Shown: positions 27,095-36,254, counted from the first letter of the stretch. The stretch is 64,000 nt of DNA from Flavobacteriaceae bacterium F08102 (GCA_023015935.1 JALKAY010000001.1:372874-436873), one strand, 5' to 3'. Program-made: numbers and translations. Notes: generated by a model not told the origin, from the sequence alone.

Positions 27095-28411
27095 TTAGTA
27101 TCTGTAATAATCAGGTTTATACGGGCCTTCCACATTAACTCCAATATATTTGGCTTGGTCTTCACTTAAAGTTTCTAATTCAACTCCAATCTTTTCAAGG
27201 TGTAAACGCGCAACTTTCTCGTCTAACGCTTTTGGTAACATATATACCTTATTCTCATATTTTTCGCTGTTATTCCACAATTCAATTTGTGCTAAAGTCT
27301 GGTTCGTAAAAGAATTACTCATTACAAAACTTGGATGTCCAGTTGCACAACCTAAATTAACTAAACGCCCTTCAGCTAATAAAATAATATCCTTACCATC
27401 AATTGTATATTTGTCTACTTGAGGCTTTATTTCAACTTTAGAACCATTCGAATTTTCATTTAACCAAGCTACGTCAATCTCATTATCAAAATGTCCGATA
27501 TTACACACAATCGTCTTATCTTTCATTGCCTTAAAATGTTTCCCTTGGACAATGTCTTTATTTCCGGTAGTAGTAATCACAATATCTGCATTTCCAACAA
27601 CAGTGTCTAATTTTTTCACTTCAAAACCATCCATTGCTGCTTGTAACGCACAAATAGGATCAATTTCAGTAACGGTTACGATAGATCCCGCTCCTTTAAA
27701 AGAAGCTGCAGTACCTTTTCCTACATCTCCATATCCACAAACTACCACGCGCTTTCCTGCTAACATAATATCTGTTGCTCTTCGAACCGCATCAACCGCT
27801 GATTCTCTACAACCGTATTTGTTGTCGAATTTAGACTTAGTCACAGAATCGTTAATGTTTATCGCTGGAATTGGCAATGTCCCAGCCTTCATTCTTTCAT
27901 ACAGCCTATGCACTCCAGTTGTCGTTTCTTCTGACAGTCCTTTAATCCCAGCTACTAATTCTGGATGCTTATCTAACACCATATTGGTTAAATCCCCTCC
28001 ATCGTCTAGGATCATGTTTAATGGCTTTTTCTCTTCTCCAAAAAATAAAGTTTGAGCAATACACCATTCAAACTCTTCTTCTGACATCCCTTTCCATGCA
28101 TATACAGGAATTCCTGCTGCTGCAATCGCTGCTGCCGCTTGATCTTGGGTTGAAAATATGTTACATGAACTCCATGTTACCTCAGCTCCTAATTCAATTA
28201 ATGTTTCTATTAATACAGCAGTCTGAATAGTCATGTGCAAACATCCTGCAATTCTAGCCCCTTTTAATGGTTGTTCATTTTTATATTCTTTCCGTAAACT
28301 CATCAATCCCGGCATTTCTGCCTCTGCCAATTCAATTTCTTTTCTACCCCATTCAGCTAAAGAAATATCCTTAACTTTGTAGGGTACGTACGCTGTAGTT
28401 TTTGTACTCAT
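27095..28411 (-). CDS. ahcY: Adenosylhomocysteinase (S-adenosyl-L-homocysteine hydrolase)
   Basis: 438 residues, full length. It splits S-adenosylhomocysteine into adenosine and homocysteine and so relieves product inhibition of methyltransferases. Visible landmarks: the NAD-binding loop [20 protein letters not shown] (about residues 218-238), the active-site segment [20 protein letters not shown], and the conserved C-terminal KPDYYRY tail that completes the neighbouring subunit NAD site. An exact -7 box on the minus strand lies 26 bases before the ATG. It is divergent from the phosphopantetheinyl transferase gene. Confidence 0.97.
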   Translation of the reverse strand: MSTKTTAYVPYKVKDISLAEWGRKEIELAEAEMPGLMSLRKEYKNEQPLKGARIAGCLHMTIQTAVLIETLIELGAEVTWSSCNIFSTQDQAAAAIAAAGIPVYAWKGMSEEEFEWCIAQTLFFGEEKKPLNMILDDGGDLTNMVLDKHPELVAGIKGLSEETTTGVHRLYERMKAGTLPIPAININDSVTKSKFDNKYGCRESAVDAVRRATDIMLAGKRVVVCGYGDVGKGTAASFKGAGSIVTVTEIDPICALQAAMDGFEVKKLDTVVGNADIVITTTGNKDIVQGKHFKAMKDKTIVCNIGHFDNEIDVAWLNENSNGSKVEIKPQVDKYTIDGKDIILLAEGRLVNLGCATGHPSFVMSNSFTNQTLAQIELWNNSEKYENKVYMLPKALDEKVARLHLEKIGVELETLSEDQAKYIGVNVEGPYKPDYYRY

Positions 28412-28436
28412 ATGTATTTTTTTAATTTTTCGATTG

Positions 28437-28444
28437 CAAAGTTA
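28437..28444 (-). promoter_or_regulatory. Candidate -7 element for ahcY
   Basis: On the minus strand the sequence reads TAACTTTG, an exact TAnnTTTG match, 25 bases upstream of the ahcY start codon. A clear -33 box is not evident. Confidence 0.5.
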
Positions 28445-28463
28445 CAAAATAACTAATTAAACC

Positions 28464-29108
28464 ATGCCTCTTTACAAGACGATTGCTGTAAATGAACAAA
28501 CTAAGGTCCTCATTTGGAAAATCGAGGAATCTCTAAATGATCTTTCAAAAGACATCCACCTAACCCCTTCAAATCAACGTCGTGTAGATGGTATGAAGTC
28601 TGAGATTCATCGACGAGGTTTTATGAGTGTACGCCACCTTCTAGCAGAGATAGGGTATACTGATCAAGATTTATTTTACGACTCCTTTGGAAAGCCCTAT
28701 TTAAAAGATGGTAATTTTATCTCTATTACCCATTCTTTTACCTTTTCAGGAATTATCATTAGTAAAAATTTAGATGTGGGTATTGATATTGAAATGCAAC
28801 GCGACAAAATTGTGAGAATCGCCCATAAATTCACCCCTGTTGAAGCGTATAAAACACTTGCGAACCACGATGCTTTAGTACGAAAATTAACTATCGTTTG
28901 GGGAGCTAAAGAATCCTTATATAAAATTCACAAAAGCGACGGCATAGGGTTTTTAGAACACATAGACATAGACGATTTCAATTTCGAGGATGCTGAAACC
29001 TCTGGAACTGTCCATTTTAACAATCATTCTTCTTATTATAAACTCTATTTTTTAGAATTTGACGGATTCACCTGTGTCTACGGCTATGAACTAAAGAAGA
29101 TCGCCTAA
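28464..29108 (+). CDS. 4'-phosphopantetheinyl transferase superfamily protein
   Basis: 214 residues. Such enzymes move the phosphopantetheine arm of coenzyme A to a Ser of acyl or peptidyl carrier proteins. The two family motifs are present: VGIDIEMQ (about residues 108-115, Mg-binding Asp and Glu) and WGAKESLYK (about 152-160). The length suits the Sfp/AcpT-like group, and as no AcpS-like gene is in view it may serve the fatty acid carrier protein. It is divergent from ahcY and 7 bp ahead of the prenylglyceryl phosphate synthase gene. Confidence 0.88.
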   Translation: MPLYKTIAVNEQTKVLIWKIEESLNDLSKDIHLTPSNQRRVDGMKSEIHRRGFMSVRHLLAEIGYTDQDLFYDSFGKPYLKDGNFISITHSFTFSGIIISKNLDVGIDIEMQRDKIVRIAHKFTPVEAYKTLANHDALVRKLTIVWGAKESLYKIHKSDGIGFLEHIDIDDFNFEDAETSGTVHFNNHSSYYKLYFLEFDGFTCVYGYELKKIA

Positions 29109-29115
29109 AACTACA

Positions 29116-29835
29116 ATGATTCTTCAAAACATACATCAAAAAATTAACAAGCAACAATCTTTATTGGCGGTTCTTTTAGATCCTGAAAAGATCGTACACT
29201 CCTCGCTATCTGCCTTAGTAAACCAAATTCACGAGGCACCTATTAGTCATATTTTTATAGGGGGAAGTACTGATGAAAACGCACAGATCAAAACGCTTGT
29301 AAAAGAATTAAAAAAACTTACACACTTACCACTTGTTCTTTTCCCAGGACATGCAGATCAGGTAGTCCCACAGGCTGATGCCATTTTATTTCTTTCTTTA
29401 TTGTCAGGCAGAAATCCTCGCTATTTAATTGATCATCACATACAGGCTGTACCAACCTTAATAGAGTCAAATATTGAGATTATTCCAACGGGTTATATTT
29501 TAGTTGATGGAGGTAAACGTACCAAAGTACAAGAAGTCAGCGAAACGAAACCCATTCCACAAGATCAATTAACTCGTATTGTTCACACCGCTTTAGCCGG
29601 ACAATACATGGGTAAAAAATTAATCTACCTTGAAGCAGGGTCCGGAGCAAATTATCCAGTATCGACCGCCGTAATTCACGCCGTAAAAAAACAATTATCT
29701 ATTCCCTTAATCGTGGGTGGCGGAATTAGAACTAAAACTCAAATCGAACAAGCATATTTAGCTGGAGCGGATCTCGTAGTAATCGGTACCGCTTTTGAAA
29801 ATGATCCTAACTTTTTTAATACAATCAACTCATGA
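29116..29835 (+). CDS. Geranylgeranylglyceryl/heptaprenylglyceryl phosphate synthase family protein
   Basis: 239 residues of a TIM-barrel prenyltransferase that joins a polyprenyl diphosphate to glycerol-1-phosphate (PcrB/GGGPS family). Seen: LLDPEKI near the N-terminus, the FIGGSTDEN loop, PLVLFPGHADQV, TGYILVDGG, YLEAGSGA, and the phosphate-binding VGGGIRTKTQ near the C-terminus. Bacteroidota commonly carry this enzyme although they do not make archaeal-type lipids; its product role there is unclear. Its stop overlaps the start of the next gene by 4 bp. Confidence 0.9.
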   Translation: MILQNIHQKINKQQSLLAVLLDPEKIVHSSLSALVNQIHEAPISHIFIGGSTDENAQIKTLVKELKKLTHLPLVLFPGHADQVVPQADAILFLSLLSGRNPRYLIDHHIQAVPTLIESNIEIIPTGYILVDGGKRTKVQEVSETKPIPQDQLTRIVHTALAGQYMGKKLIYLEAGSGANYPVSTAVIHAVKKQLSIPLIVGGGIRTKTQIEQAYLAGADLVVIGTAFENDPNFFNTINS

Positions 29836-30092
29836 AAATATCTGTAGAATTGACAATGAGTCCCCTTCAAGACAATTATGAAGAACCTATTATAAAATTC
29901 ATAAAAGCCCTTAGAGCAAGTGACTTAATTGTTTTAGAAAACCCTTTAAGTACCCAAGTATACGGAGAATATCACCAAGTTTTTTCCGTATTAGAAAGGG
30001 AAATTAAAAGGGCTTTTGAAGGAATCGATATTGGACTATTTCAACTGAAAATTGTCAAAACGGACAGACACAACTATGAACGAAATTATTGA
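29832..30092 (+). CDS. Thiamine-binding (YkoF/MTH1187-type) protein
   Basis: 86 residues of a small ferredoxin-like fold. The opening KISVELTMSPL, the central LENPLSTQVYGEY and the VFSVLEREIKRAF helix fit the thiamine-binding protein family (PF01910 type), whose Bacillus member YkoF binds the thiamine pyrimidine. It overlaps the preceding gene by 4 bp and the following PnuC-type gene by 17 bp, so the three are translationally coupled. Binding of thiamine is inferred from family and from the TPP-riboswitch gene nearby. Confidence 0.72.
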   Translation: MKISVELTMSPLQDNYEEPIIKFIKALRASDLIVLENPLSTQVYGEYHQVFSVLEREIKRAFEGIDIGLFQLKIVKTDRHNYERNY

Positions 30093-30708
30093 TTTTTTTA
30101 TTGCTTCATATCGCGAAGCGCGTACTGCTGATATCCTATTAGAATTTACCGCCTTTATTTTTGGAATTTTAAGCGTTTGGTACGCTAAAAAAGAACATAT
30201 TTGGGTATATCCTACAGGCTTAATTGCCACTATTATTACAGTTTATTTACTGTATAAGGCTGGTTATTTTGGTGATATGATGATGAATTTTTATTATTCC
30301 GTTATGAGCATCTACGGCTGGTATAACTGGTCAAGAAAAAAAGATGATAAAATATTAGTTCCCATATCACGAACAAATTTAAGAGAAAAAATAATTGGCT
30401 TTATCTTATTTCTCGTTACGATGATTGTAACCTATACCGTGTATAAATCTAATGGTCAACTTTTAGAAACCGCAAACTATATTGACATCTTTACTTCAGG
30501 TGTGTTTTTTACCGCGATGTGGTTTATGGCAAATAAAAAAATTGAAAACTGGACATTGTGGATTTTCGCCGATTTCATAACAGTTCCCTTATATGGATAT
30601 CGCGGATTAGGCATTCTTTCACTCCAATATCTTATCTTTACCATCTTAGCCATTCAAGGATATTTCGCATGGAAGAAAAGCTTAGACAAGAAGATGTCAA
30701 CATTGTAA
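30076..30708 (+). CDS. PnuC-type vitamin transporter (NR or thiamine)
   Basis: About 210 residues from ATG 30076 (MNEIIDFFIASYREA); the frame opens at TTG 30052, which I judge upstream of the true start. Seven or so hydrophobic helices and the family motif IYGWYNW (about residue 83) identify a PnuC/SWEET-fold facilitator. PnuC members carry nicotinamide riboside; PnuT relatives carry thiamine. The overlapping thiamine-binding protein and the TPP-regulated receptor favour thiamine, while the following NadR-like kinase favours nicotinamide riboside. Either substrate would be trapped by phosphorylation after facilitated entry. Confidence 0.85.
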   Translation: MNEIIDFFIASYREARTADILLEFTAFIFGILSVWYAKKEHIWVYPTGLIATIITVYLLYKAGYFGDMMMNFYYSVMSIYGWYNWSRKKDDKILVPISRTNLREKIIGFILFLVTMIVTYTVYKSNGQLLETANYIDIFTSGVFFTAMWFMANKKIENWTLWIFADFITVPLYGYRGLGILSLQYLIFTILAIQGYFAWKKSLDKKMSTL

Positions 30709-31322
30709 AAATTGTGTTATTTGGGCCTGAATCTACAGGTAAAACAACACTTTCTAGACAATTAGCTCGTCATTATAACACCGTGTGGGTGCCAGAATAC
30801 GCTCGCACATACCTACAAAAAAAGTGGAATGAGACTCGCAAAACTTGTGAAAATAAAGATTTGGTTCCGATTGGGATTGGACAAATTAAAAGTGAAAATG
30901 AATTGGCTAAAAAAGCTGATAAATTGCTCGTTTGCGATACAGATTTGCTTGAAACTTGCGTATATTCACAAGCCTACTACGACGGATATGTAGAACAAAC
31001 TTTACAAGAAGCTGCTCTTAAAAATACCTATGATTTGTATTTTCTAACCTATATTGACACTCCCTGGGAGGCAGATGACTTAAGAGATCGCCCCAATGAG
31101 CGAGAAAAAATGTTTAGCCTATTTGAAAAAGCTTTAATCAAACATAACCGACCCTACATCTTATTAAAAGGAAATAAAAAAGAACGATTAGAACAAGCTA
31201 TTACAGCCATTGATAATATCCTATCACAACGTCCTAATTTGAATATATTCTCTGCTGATTTAATTGATTTCGACCTCCACTTCTTGCACCAAAATGCAGA
31301 TCATAATTTTGGTTTAGACTGA
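30669..31322 (+). CDS. NadR-like ATP-binding nucleoside/vitamin kinase
   Basis: 217 residues from ATG 30669 (MEEKLRQEDVNIVKIVLFGP), overlapping pnuC by 40 bp; an upstream start at 30558 would lie deep inside pnuC and is unlikely. A P-loop GPESTGKTTLSRQLA lies at about residues 19-33, with VPEYARTYL, a DTDLLETCVYSQ segment and a lid RDRPNERE. This is the ribosylnicotinamide-kinase-like AAA domain of NadR without the adenylyltransferase half. PnuC partners of this type phosphorylate the imported vitamin. The stop overlaps the start of arfB by one base. Confidence 0.8.
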   Translation: MEEKLRQEDVNIVKIVLFGPESTGKTTLSRQLARHYNTVWVPEYARTYLQKKWNETRKTCENKDLVPIGIGQIKSENELAKKADKLLVCDTDLLETCVYSQAYYDGYVEQTLQEAALKNTYDLYFLTYIDTPWEADDLRDRPNEREKMFSLFEKALIKHNRPYILLKGNKKERLEQAITAIDNILSQRPNLNIFSADLIDFDLHFLHQNADHNFGLD

Positions 31323-31729
31323 TGGATTTAGCCGACTTATTATCAGAACTGTCATTTAAAGCTACTCGAAGCGGTGGAGCAGGTGGTCAACATGTAAATA
31401 AAGTCTCTTCAAAAATTGAATTGTCCTTCGACCTATTAAATTCAAAGGTGTTCTCTGTTGAACAAAAAGAACTCTTGTGTAAAAATCTATCGTCAAAACT
31501 TACTAATGACAATAAACTGATTCTGTTTTGCGATGAAACACGAAGTCAACATAAGAACAAGAATCTTGCGATTCAACGATTTATTACCCTAATTAAACAG
31601 GGGTTAATCGCCCCCAAAAAACGCAAACCTACTAAGCCAAGCAAAGCTTCCATTCGAAAAAAAATCCAAGATAAAAAGAAACACGCTGATAAAAAACAAT
31701 TGCGTAAAGGCCCTAATCTAGATTTCTAG
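31322..31729 (+). CDS. arfB: Peptidyl-tRNA hydrolase ArfB (alternative ribosome rescue factor)
   Basis: 135 residues. ArfB (YaeJ) enters stalled ribosomes and frees the nascent chain with its GGQ loop. The catalytic sequence GGAGGQHVNKVSSKIEL lies at about residues 18-34, and the C-terminus is the expected strongly basic tail (KKRKPTKPSKASIRKK) that occupies the empty mRNA channel. The length fits ArfB rather than RF1/RF2. Its start codon overlaps the kinase stop, so it shares the transcript. Confidence 0.93.
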   Translation: MDLADLLSELSFKATRSGGAGGQHVNKVSSKIELSFDLLNSKVFSVEQKELLCKNLSSKLTNDNKLILFCDETRSQHKNKNLAIQRFITLIKQGLIAPKKRKPTKPSKASIRKKIQDKKKHADKKQLRKGPNLDF

Positions 31730-31860
31730 AAAAATATACGCAGGCCATTTTTTCCAAACCAAATTTTCTCTGTTAGTCAGATAAAAAAGCACTGTATATC
31801 TTAAACATAGAAAAAATTTAAAAATTAATTTTTTAAGTACCAAAAATCAAAAATACCACT

Positions 31861-31868
31861 TATATTTG
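31861..31868 (+). promoter_or_regulatory. -7 promoter element ahead of TPP riboswitch
   Basis: TATATTTG, an exact TAnnTTTG match, sits just 15 bases before the first conserved riboswitch bases, so transcription would begin at the aptamer edge. Confidence 0.65.
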
Positions 31869-31875
31869 CGGCGTT

Positions 31876-31966
31876 CTCATTAGGGGTGCCTATACCAATT
31901 GGTAGAAGCTGAGATTATACCCATCGAACCTAGAACAGGTAATGCTGTTTAGGAAATTGAGTGTTG
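31876..31966 (+). promoter_or_regulatory. TPP (THI-box) riboswitch
   Basis: The conserved thiamine pyrophosphate aptamer elements occur in order: GGGGTGCC (31883-31890), GCTGAGA (31908-31914), ACCC (31919-31922), GAACCT (31926-31931) and GGTAATGC (31938-31945), then the closing AGGAAA. It lies in the leader of the TonB-dependent receptor gene. When TPP is plentiful it should shut that gene off. Confidence 0.95.
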
Positions 31967-32022
31967 AAAATCGAATTGTTTATCCTACGTTAAACTACTT
32001 GAATTCAACCCTCTTGAGATGT

Positions 32023-32046
32023 AAATAGACTTGGGATGGTCTATTT
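32023..32046 (+). terminator. Possible expression-platform hairpin of the TPP riboswitch
   Basis: An 8-bp stem (AAATAGAC with GTCTATTT) around an 8-base loop, followed by a short T run. It lies 57 bases after the aptamer and could act as an intrinsic terminator. The stem is AT-rich, so the assignment is tentative. Confidence 0.45.
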
Positions 32047-32156
32047 TAAATCTACACTGTCTTGTTCTAAGACTGTTGATTTGGTACAACCAAAGAAACA
32101 AGAATAATTACCCCTTTTTATTCGATTATTAATTCATTAACGTTTAGTTTAATCGT

Positions 32157-34346
32157 ATGAAAATTTATCATTTAGTACCCTTTTGTATTGCGGGCTTTTT
32201 TATTCAACAAGGTATCGCTCAAGAAAAAGTAAAAGATTCGGCAAAATCCGAAATTCTCGATGAGGTTTTAGTTAAAGCAGTTCGAGTAAATGCTACCTCT
32301 CCATTAACACACAATAACCTTAGTAAAAAAGAAATTGCTAAAAGAAATCTTGGACAAGATATTCCTATTTTAATGAATTTTTTACCCTCCGTGGTTACTA
32401 CCAGTGATGCCGGAGCAGGAATCGGATATACTGGTATTCGAGTACGTGGTGTTAGTTCTCAATCTACTAATATTACCATAAATGGAATCCCTTATAACGA
32501 TGCCGAATCACTAGGAACATTTTGGGTAAATTTACCCGACTTTTCATCTTCGGTTGAAAACATGCAATTACAACGAGGCGTTGGTACTTCAACCAATGGT
32601 TCTGGAGCATTTGGAGCGAGTATAAATATCTTAACAGATGCCGTTTCTAAAAATGCCTCTGGTGAAATCGCTAATTCTTTTGGAAGCTATAACAGCCGCA
32701 AGCACACCGTTAAATTTAGTACAGGTTTGCTCAACGAGCACATTGAAATAGCTGGAAGGTTTTCAAAAATTTATTCGGATGGCTATATTGACAGAGCTAG
32801 CTCTGACCTAAAATCATACTTTTTACAAGGTGCCTATAAGAGTGATAACACACTTATAAAGGCCCTAGCTTTTGGAGGACATGAACGAACATATCAAGCA
32901 TGGAATGGACTAGAAGACCTAACCATTTTAGCAGAGAATAGACGGTACAATACTGCAGGAGAATATACAGACGCCAACGGTCAACTTCAATTTTACGAAA
33001 ATGAAGTAGATGATTATCGTCAAGATCATTATCAACTCCACTGGAATCAACGAATTAACAACCAATGGTCAACCAATATTGGACTCAATTATACCCATGG
33101 AGAAGGGTATTTTGAACAGTTCAAAGAAGATGATGAGTTTGCCGATTACGGTTTCCCAGATGTTGTCATAGGAAATGAGACCATTTCGTCTGGAGATATA
33201 ATTCGTAGAAGATGGTTAGACAACGACTTTTATGTGGCAACCTTTTCTTTAAATTACAAAACAAATTCCCTTGACTGGTTAACAGGAGCTTCCTATGGAG
33301 ACTATGACGGCGACCACTTTGGCGAAATAATTTGGTCACAAGTTGCCGGAGCTATAGAAAAAGGCGACCATTATTATGACGGTAATGGAAAAAAAACTGA
33401 TTTTTCAGTCTTTTCAAAAGCTACCTACAAAGTTTCTAACCGAATTAGTTTATATGGAGATCTACAATTGAGAACTGTAAACTACTCAACATCAGGACTC
33501 ACTTCCGATCGCGTTGAGATGCTGATAGACCAACAGCATACTTTTTTTAATCCAAAATTTGGATTGACGTATTTAATGAATGAAAACAACAATCTTTACC
33601 TATCGTATGCTAGAGCTAATCGAGAGCCCAACCGCGGAGATTACGAAGTAAATCAAGACGTAAAACCAGAACAATTAAACGATTTTGAGTTGGGCTGGAG
33701 ACATCATCAAAAAGCATTTAAACTCAATGCAAACCTATATTATATGCTTTACAATGAACAATTGGTACTTACTGGTGCACTTGACGATGTTGGAAACCCT
33801 ATACGGACAAATAGTGGGGATAGTTATCGACTTGGTTTAGAATTAGACGCGGCAATAGCCCTCAGCAATAAAGTGTCACTTCAACCCAATATTGCCATCA
33901 GTCAAAATAAAAACAAACAGACATTTGCCCAAATTGACGGCGCTTTAGTAGATTTAGGGAAAACCAATTTATCGTTCTCTCCTGAATTAATTGCAGCAAA
34001 CGCTTTAGTGGTTCAACCCACTAAACAACTTCAATTAACCTTTATGAGTAAATATGTTGGAGAGCAATATATGGGAAATACAGATAGTGATAAATCGAAA
34101 CTGAAAGACTATTTTGTAAATGATTTGAATATCATTTATCAAATTCCCATGAAAAATATTTTTGATTCAATTACCTTTAGTGCATTAGTCAATAATATTT
34201 TTGATGAAGAATATATTGCGAATGGGTATTATTACACCTACGACGATACCTGGTCTAACCCCAATCAAACAACAACCATAGAAGGCGCAGGATACTATCC
34301 ACAAGCCACACGAAACTTTTTACTCGGAGTGAGTCTGAAATTTTAA
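32157..34346 (+). CDS. TonB-dependent receptor under TPP control (predicted thiamine uptake)
   Basis: 729 residues: signal peptide (about 1-21, ending GIAQ), TonB plug (about 45-165, with GIRVRGVSSQSTNITINGIPY), then a 22-strand barrel ending in Phe (LLGVSLKF), as outer membrane proteins do. The TPP riboswitch in its leader means it is needed when thiamine pyrophosphate is short, so the ligand is likely thiamine or a precursor. Receptors of this kind in the Bacteroidota were predicted as thiamine transporters (OMR1) by comparative genomics. The upstream operon encodes a thiamine-binding-type protein and a PnuC-type permease, consistent with this. Confidence 0.9.
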   Translation: MKIYHLVPFCIAGFFIQQGIAQEKVKDSAKSEILDEVLVKAVRVNATSPLTHNNLSKKEIAKRNLGQDIPILMNFLPSVVTTSDAGAGIGYTGIRVRGVSSQSTNITINGIPYNDAESLGTFWVNLPDFSSSVENMQLQRGVGTSTNGSGAFGASINILTDAVSKNASGEIANSFGSYNSRKHTVKFSTGLLNEHIEIAGRFSKIYSDGYIDRASSDLKSYFLQGAYKSDNTLIKALAFGGHERTYQAWNGLEDLTILAENRRYNTAGEYTDANGQLQFYENEVDDYRQDHYQLHWNQRINNQWSTNIGLNYTHGEGYFEQFKEDDEFADYGFPDVVIGNETISSGDIIRRRWLDNDFYVATFSLNYKTNSLDWLTGASYGDYDGDHFGEIIWSQVAGAIEKGDHYYDGNGKKTDFSVFSKATYKVSNRISLYGDLQLRTVNYSTSGLTSDRVEMLIDQQHTFFNPKFGLTYLMNENNNLYLSYARANREPNRGDYEVNQDVKPEQLNDFELGWRHHQKAFKLNANLYYMLYNEQLVLTGALDDVGNPIRTNSGDSYRLGLELDAAIALSNKVSLQPNIAISQNKNKQTFAQIDGALVDLGKTNLSFSPELIAANALVVQPTKQLQLTFMSKYVGEQYMGNTDSDKSKLKDYFVNDLNIIYQIPMKNIFDSITFSALVNNIFDEEYIANGYYYTYDDTWSNPNQTTTIEGAGYYPQATRNFLLGVSLKF

Positions 34347-34352
34347 TATAGA

Positions 34353-34396
34353 AAATACATACTCCTGTGTTGAAAAATACACAGGAGTATGTATTT
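34353..34396. terminator. Bidirectional terminator between convergent genes
   Basis: A perfect 18-bp stem (AAATACATACTCCTGTGT and its complement) around an 8-base loop, A-rich before and T-rich after. It lies 6 bases after the TonB receptor stop and 2 bases before the stop of the convergent rhodanese gene, serving both. Confidence 0.9.
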
Positions 34397-34398
34397 AT

Positions 34399-34788
34399 TT
34401 ATTTCTTAACTAAATCGTACCCATTTTCCTGCCACGACATAACTCCACCTAGCAAATCATAAATTTTTTTATATCCATCAGCAGCGAGTAAGTCTGCCGC
34501 TTTATTAGATCTGCCTCCAGCTTTACAATAAACGTATACCGGTTTATTCTTATCAAGGATACTATTTGCTTTTTTAATAAAATCGTCATCGACCGTAATT
34601 AATTCAGCCCCCTTAATAGCTCCTAAAGCAAATTCTTCTGGAGTACGAACATCTACCAATTGAACGTCATTATTTTCAATCATCTCTTTAAAAGAATTCG
34701 CATTTAGCTGTTCAATTTGAGTAGATTCTTGACAGGCAACAAGGCTTAGTATAAAAAAAGCACACACTATATTTTTTAGCATTTTCAT
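34399..34788 (-). CDS. Rhodanese-domain lipoprotein
   Basis: 129 residues with a lipoprotein signal (LVAC, Cys at residue 19) followed by one rhodanese domain. The catalytic Cys lies in VYCKAGGRS (about residue 87) and the domain opening LVDVRTPEEFALGAI is intact. It would carry persulfide sulfur in the periplasm or at the outer membrane. It lies 59 bp after the MBL-rhodanese gene on the same strand, so the two probably form a sulfur-handling unit with the SulP transporter. Confidence 0.88.
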   Translation of the reverse strand: MKMLKNIVCAFFILSLVACQESTQIEQLNANSFKEMIENNDVQLVDVRTPEEFALGAIKGAELITVDDDFIKKANSILDKNKPVYVYCKAGGRSNKAADLLAADGYKKIYDLLGGVMSWQENGYDLVKK

Positions 34789-34847
34789 TTAAATTTAAAT
34801 TTAATTTTTTGTCTTTCTACAACAATTTATAACGCGCTATTTCCAAA

Positions 34848-36254
34848 TTATGGCGTTGATGGACAGATATAATCTGTTGTTTTAATAGTGCTTTCTTTAA
34901 TCGAATCGAATCCTCCTGCAACATCAATTACATTATGGAATCCTCTGGCTTTTAAGATAGAAGCGGCAATCACAGAACGATACCCTCCTGCGCAATGTAC
35001 ATAAAACTCCTTATCGGTTGGAAACTGCTCTAAATAATCATTGATAAAATCCAACGGAGTATTTGCTACATCAACTATATGCTCACTCTCATATTCTCCA
35101 GGCCTTCTCACGTCAAAGACTACTGCATTATTTTCAGCAATTTTAGCTGCCAACGTAGATGCCGAAACAGAAACTAAACTATCTAATTCTTTTCCTGCTT
35201 TTCTCCAAGCCTCAATACCACCATCCAAATAACCCAATGCATGATCAAAACCTACCCTAGACAATCTCGTAACCGTTTCTTCTTCTCTTCCTTCCGGGCA
35301 TACCAACAAAATGGGTTGTTCTATATCCTTAATTAAAGCCCCTACCCAGGGCGCAAAACTCCCGTCCAATCCAATAAAAATTGATCGTGGTATAAACCCT
35401 TTAATAAAATCAGTCTGATGCCGTACGTCTAAGATCAAGGCATCGGTATCATTGGCAAGCTGTTCAAATTTAGCAGGAGACAATGCCGTCTTCCCAACAG
35501 CTAGAACTTCATCGATACTATCATATCCTTCTTTATTTAATTTGACATTCAAAGGAAAATAAGACGGCGGAGGTAATAAACCCGCTGTTACTTCTTTAAT
35601 GAATTCCTCTTTAGTCATATCTGCACGTAAGGCATAATTAGTCAATTTTTGGTTTCCAATGGTACCTTGAGTTTCCTTAGATAAATTTTTACCACACGCC
35701 GAGCCTGCCCCATGAGCAGGATAGACGATAACATCATCTGCTAAAGGCATCACCTTATTCCGTAAACTTTCATATAATGTGCCCGCCAATTGTTCCATTG
35801 TCAAATCAGATTTTTGCGCTAAATCTGGTCGTCCAACATCTCCTAAGAAGAGCGTGTCTCCACTAAACAAGGCATAATCTTTACGATTTTGATCTCGCAA
35901 CAAATAACAAGTACTCTCCATTGTATGCCCAGGAGTATGCATAGCAACAATTTCTATATCTCCAAGTTTAAATACTTCTCCATCCTTGGCAATATGTGAT
36001 GGAAAATTAGTCTTTGCATTCGGACCAAAAACAATTTTAGCCCCTGTTTTTTCTGCTAAAGTAACATGCCCACTTACGAAATCTGCATGAAAATGTGTTT
36101 CAAAAATATAGATAATCTTGGCATTATCTTTAGCTGCTCTATCAATATAAGGTTGTACCTCACGTAAAGGATCAATAATAGCAACTTCCCCCTTGCTTTC
36201 AATATAATATGCCCCTTGTGATAGGCAACCCGTATATATTTGCTCTATGTTCAT
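34848..36254 (-). CDS. CstB-like MBL-fold persulfide dioxygenase with two rhodanese domains
   Basis: 468 residues. The metallo-beta-lactamase domain (1 to about 210) has ETHFHADFVSGH (about residues 52-63), AMHTPGHTMEST and FSGDTLFLGDVGRPDL, the iron-binding layout of ETHE1-type persulfide dioxygenases. Two rhodanese domains follow (about 255-350 and 365-460) with Cys in LLVCPEGRE and VHCAGGYRS. This architecture matches staphylococcal CstB, which oxidises persulfides to thiosulfate and sulfite. It is cytoplasmic (no signal). It lies between a rhodanese lipoprotein and a SulP transporter. Both rhodanese Cys residues are retained. Confidence 0.85.
   Translation of the reverse strand: MNIEQIYTGCLSQGAYYIESKGEVAIIDPLREVQPYIDRAAKDNAKIIYIFETHFHADFVSGHVTLAEKTGAKIVFGPNAKTNFPSHIAKDGEVFKLGDIEIVAMHTPGHTMESTCYLLRDQNRKDYALFSGDTLFLGDVGRPDLAQKSDLTMEQLAGTLYESLRNKVMPLADDVIVYPAHGAGSACGKNLSKETQGTIGNQKLTNYALRADMTKEEFIKEVTAGLLPPPSYFPLNVKLNKEGYDSIDEVLAVGKTALSPAKFEQLANDTDALILDVRHQTDFIKGFIPRSIFIGLDGSFAPWVGALIKDIEQPILLVCPEGREEETVTRLSRVGFDHALGYLDGGIEAWRKAGKELDSLVSVSASTLAAKIAENNAVVFDVRRPGEYESEHIVDVANTPLDFINDYLEQFPTDKEFYVHCAGGYRSVIAASILKARGFHNVIDVAGGFDSIKESTIKTTDYICPSTP

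Larger units (their letters stand above)
31730..32156. other. 427-bp regulatory leader region of the TonB receptor
   Basis: Contains no gene. It holds a -7 promoter box (31861-31868), a TPP riboswitch (31876-31966) and a downstream hairpin that could be its expression platform (32023-32046). The first 130 bases show nothing clear. Confidence 0.8.

Noticed and set aside
27552-28055. 167-residue plus-strand frame opposite adenosylhomocysteinase
   Set aside because: Antisense shadow of a highly conserved enzyme gene; long antisense frames are common there because of codon bias.
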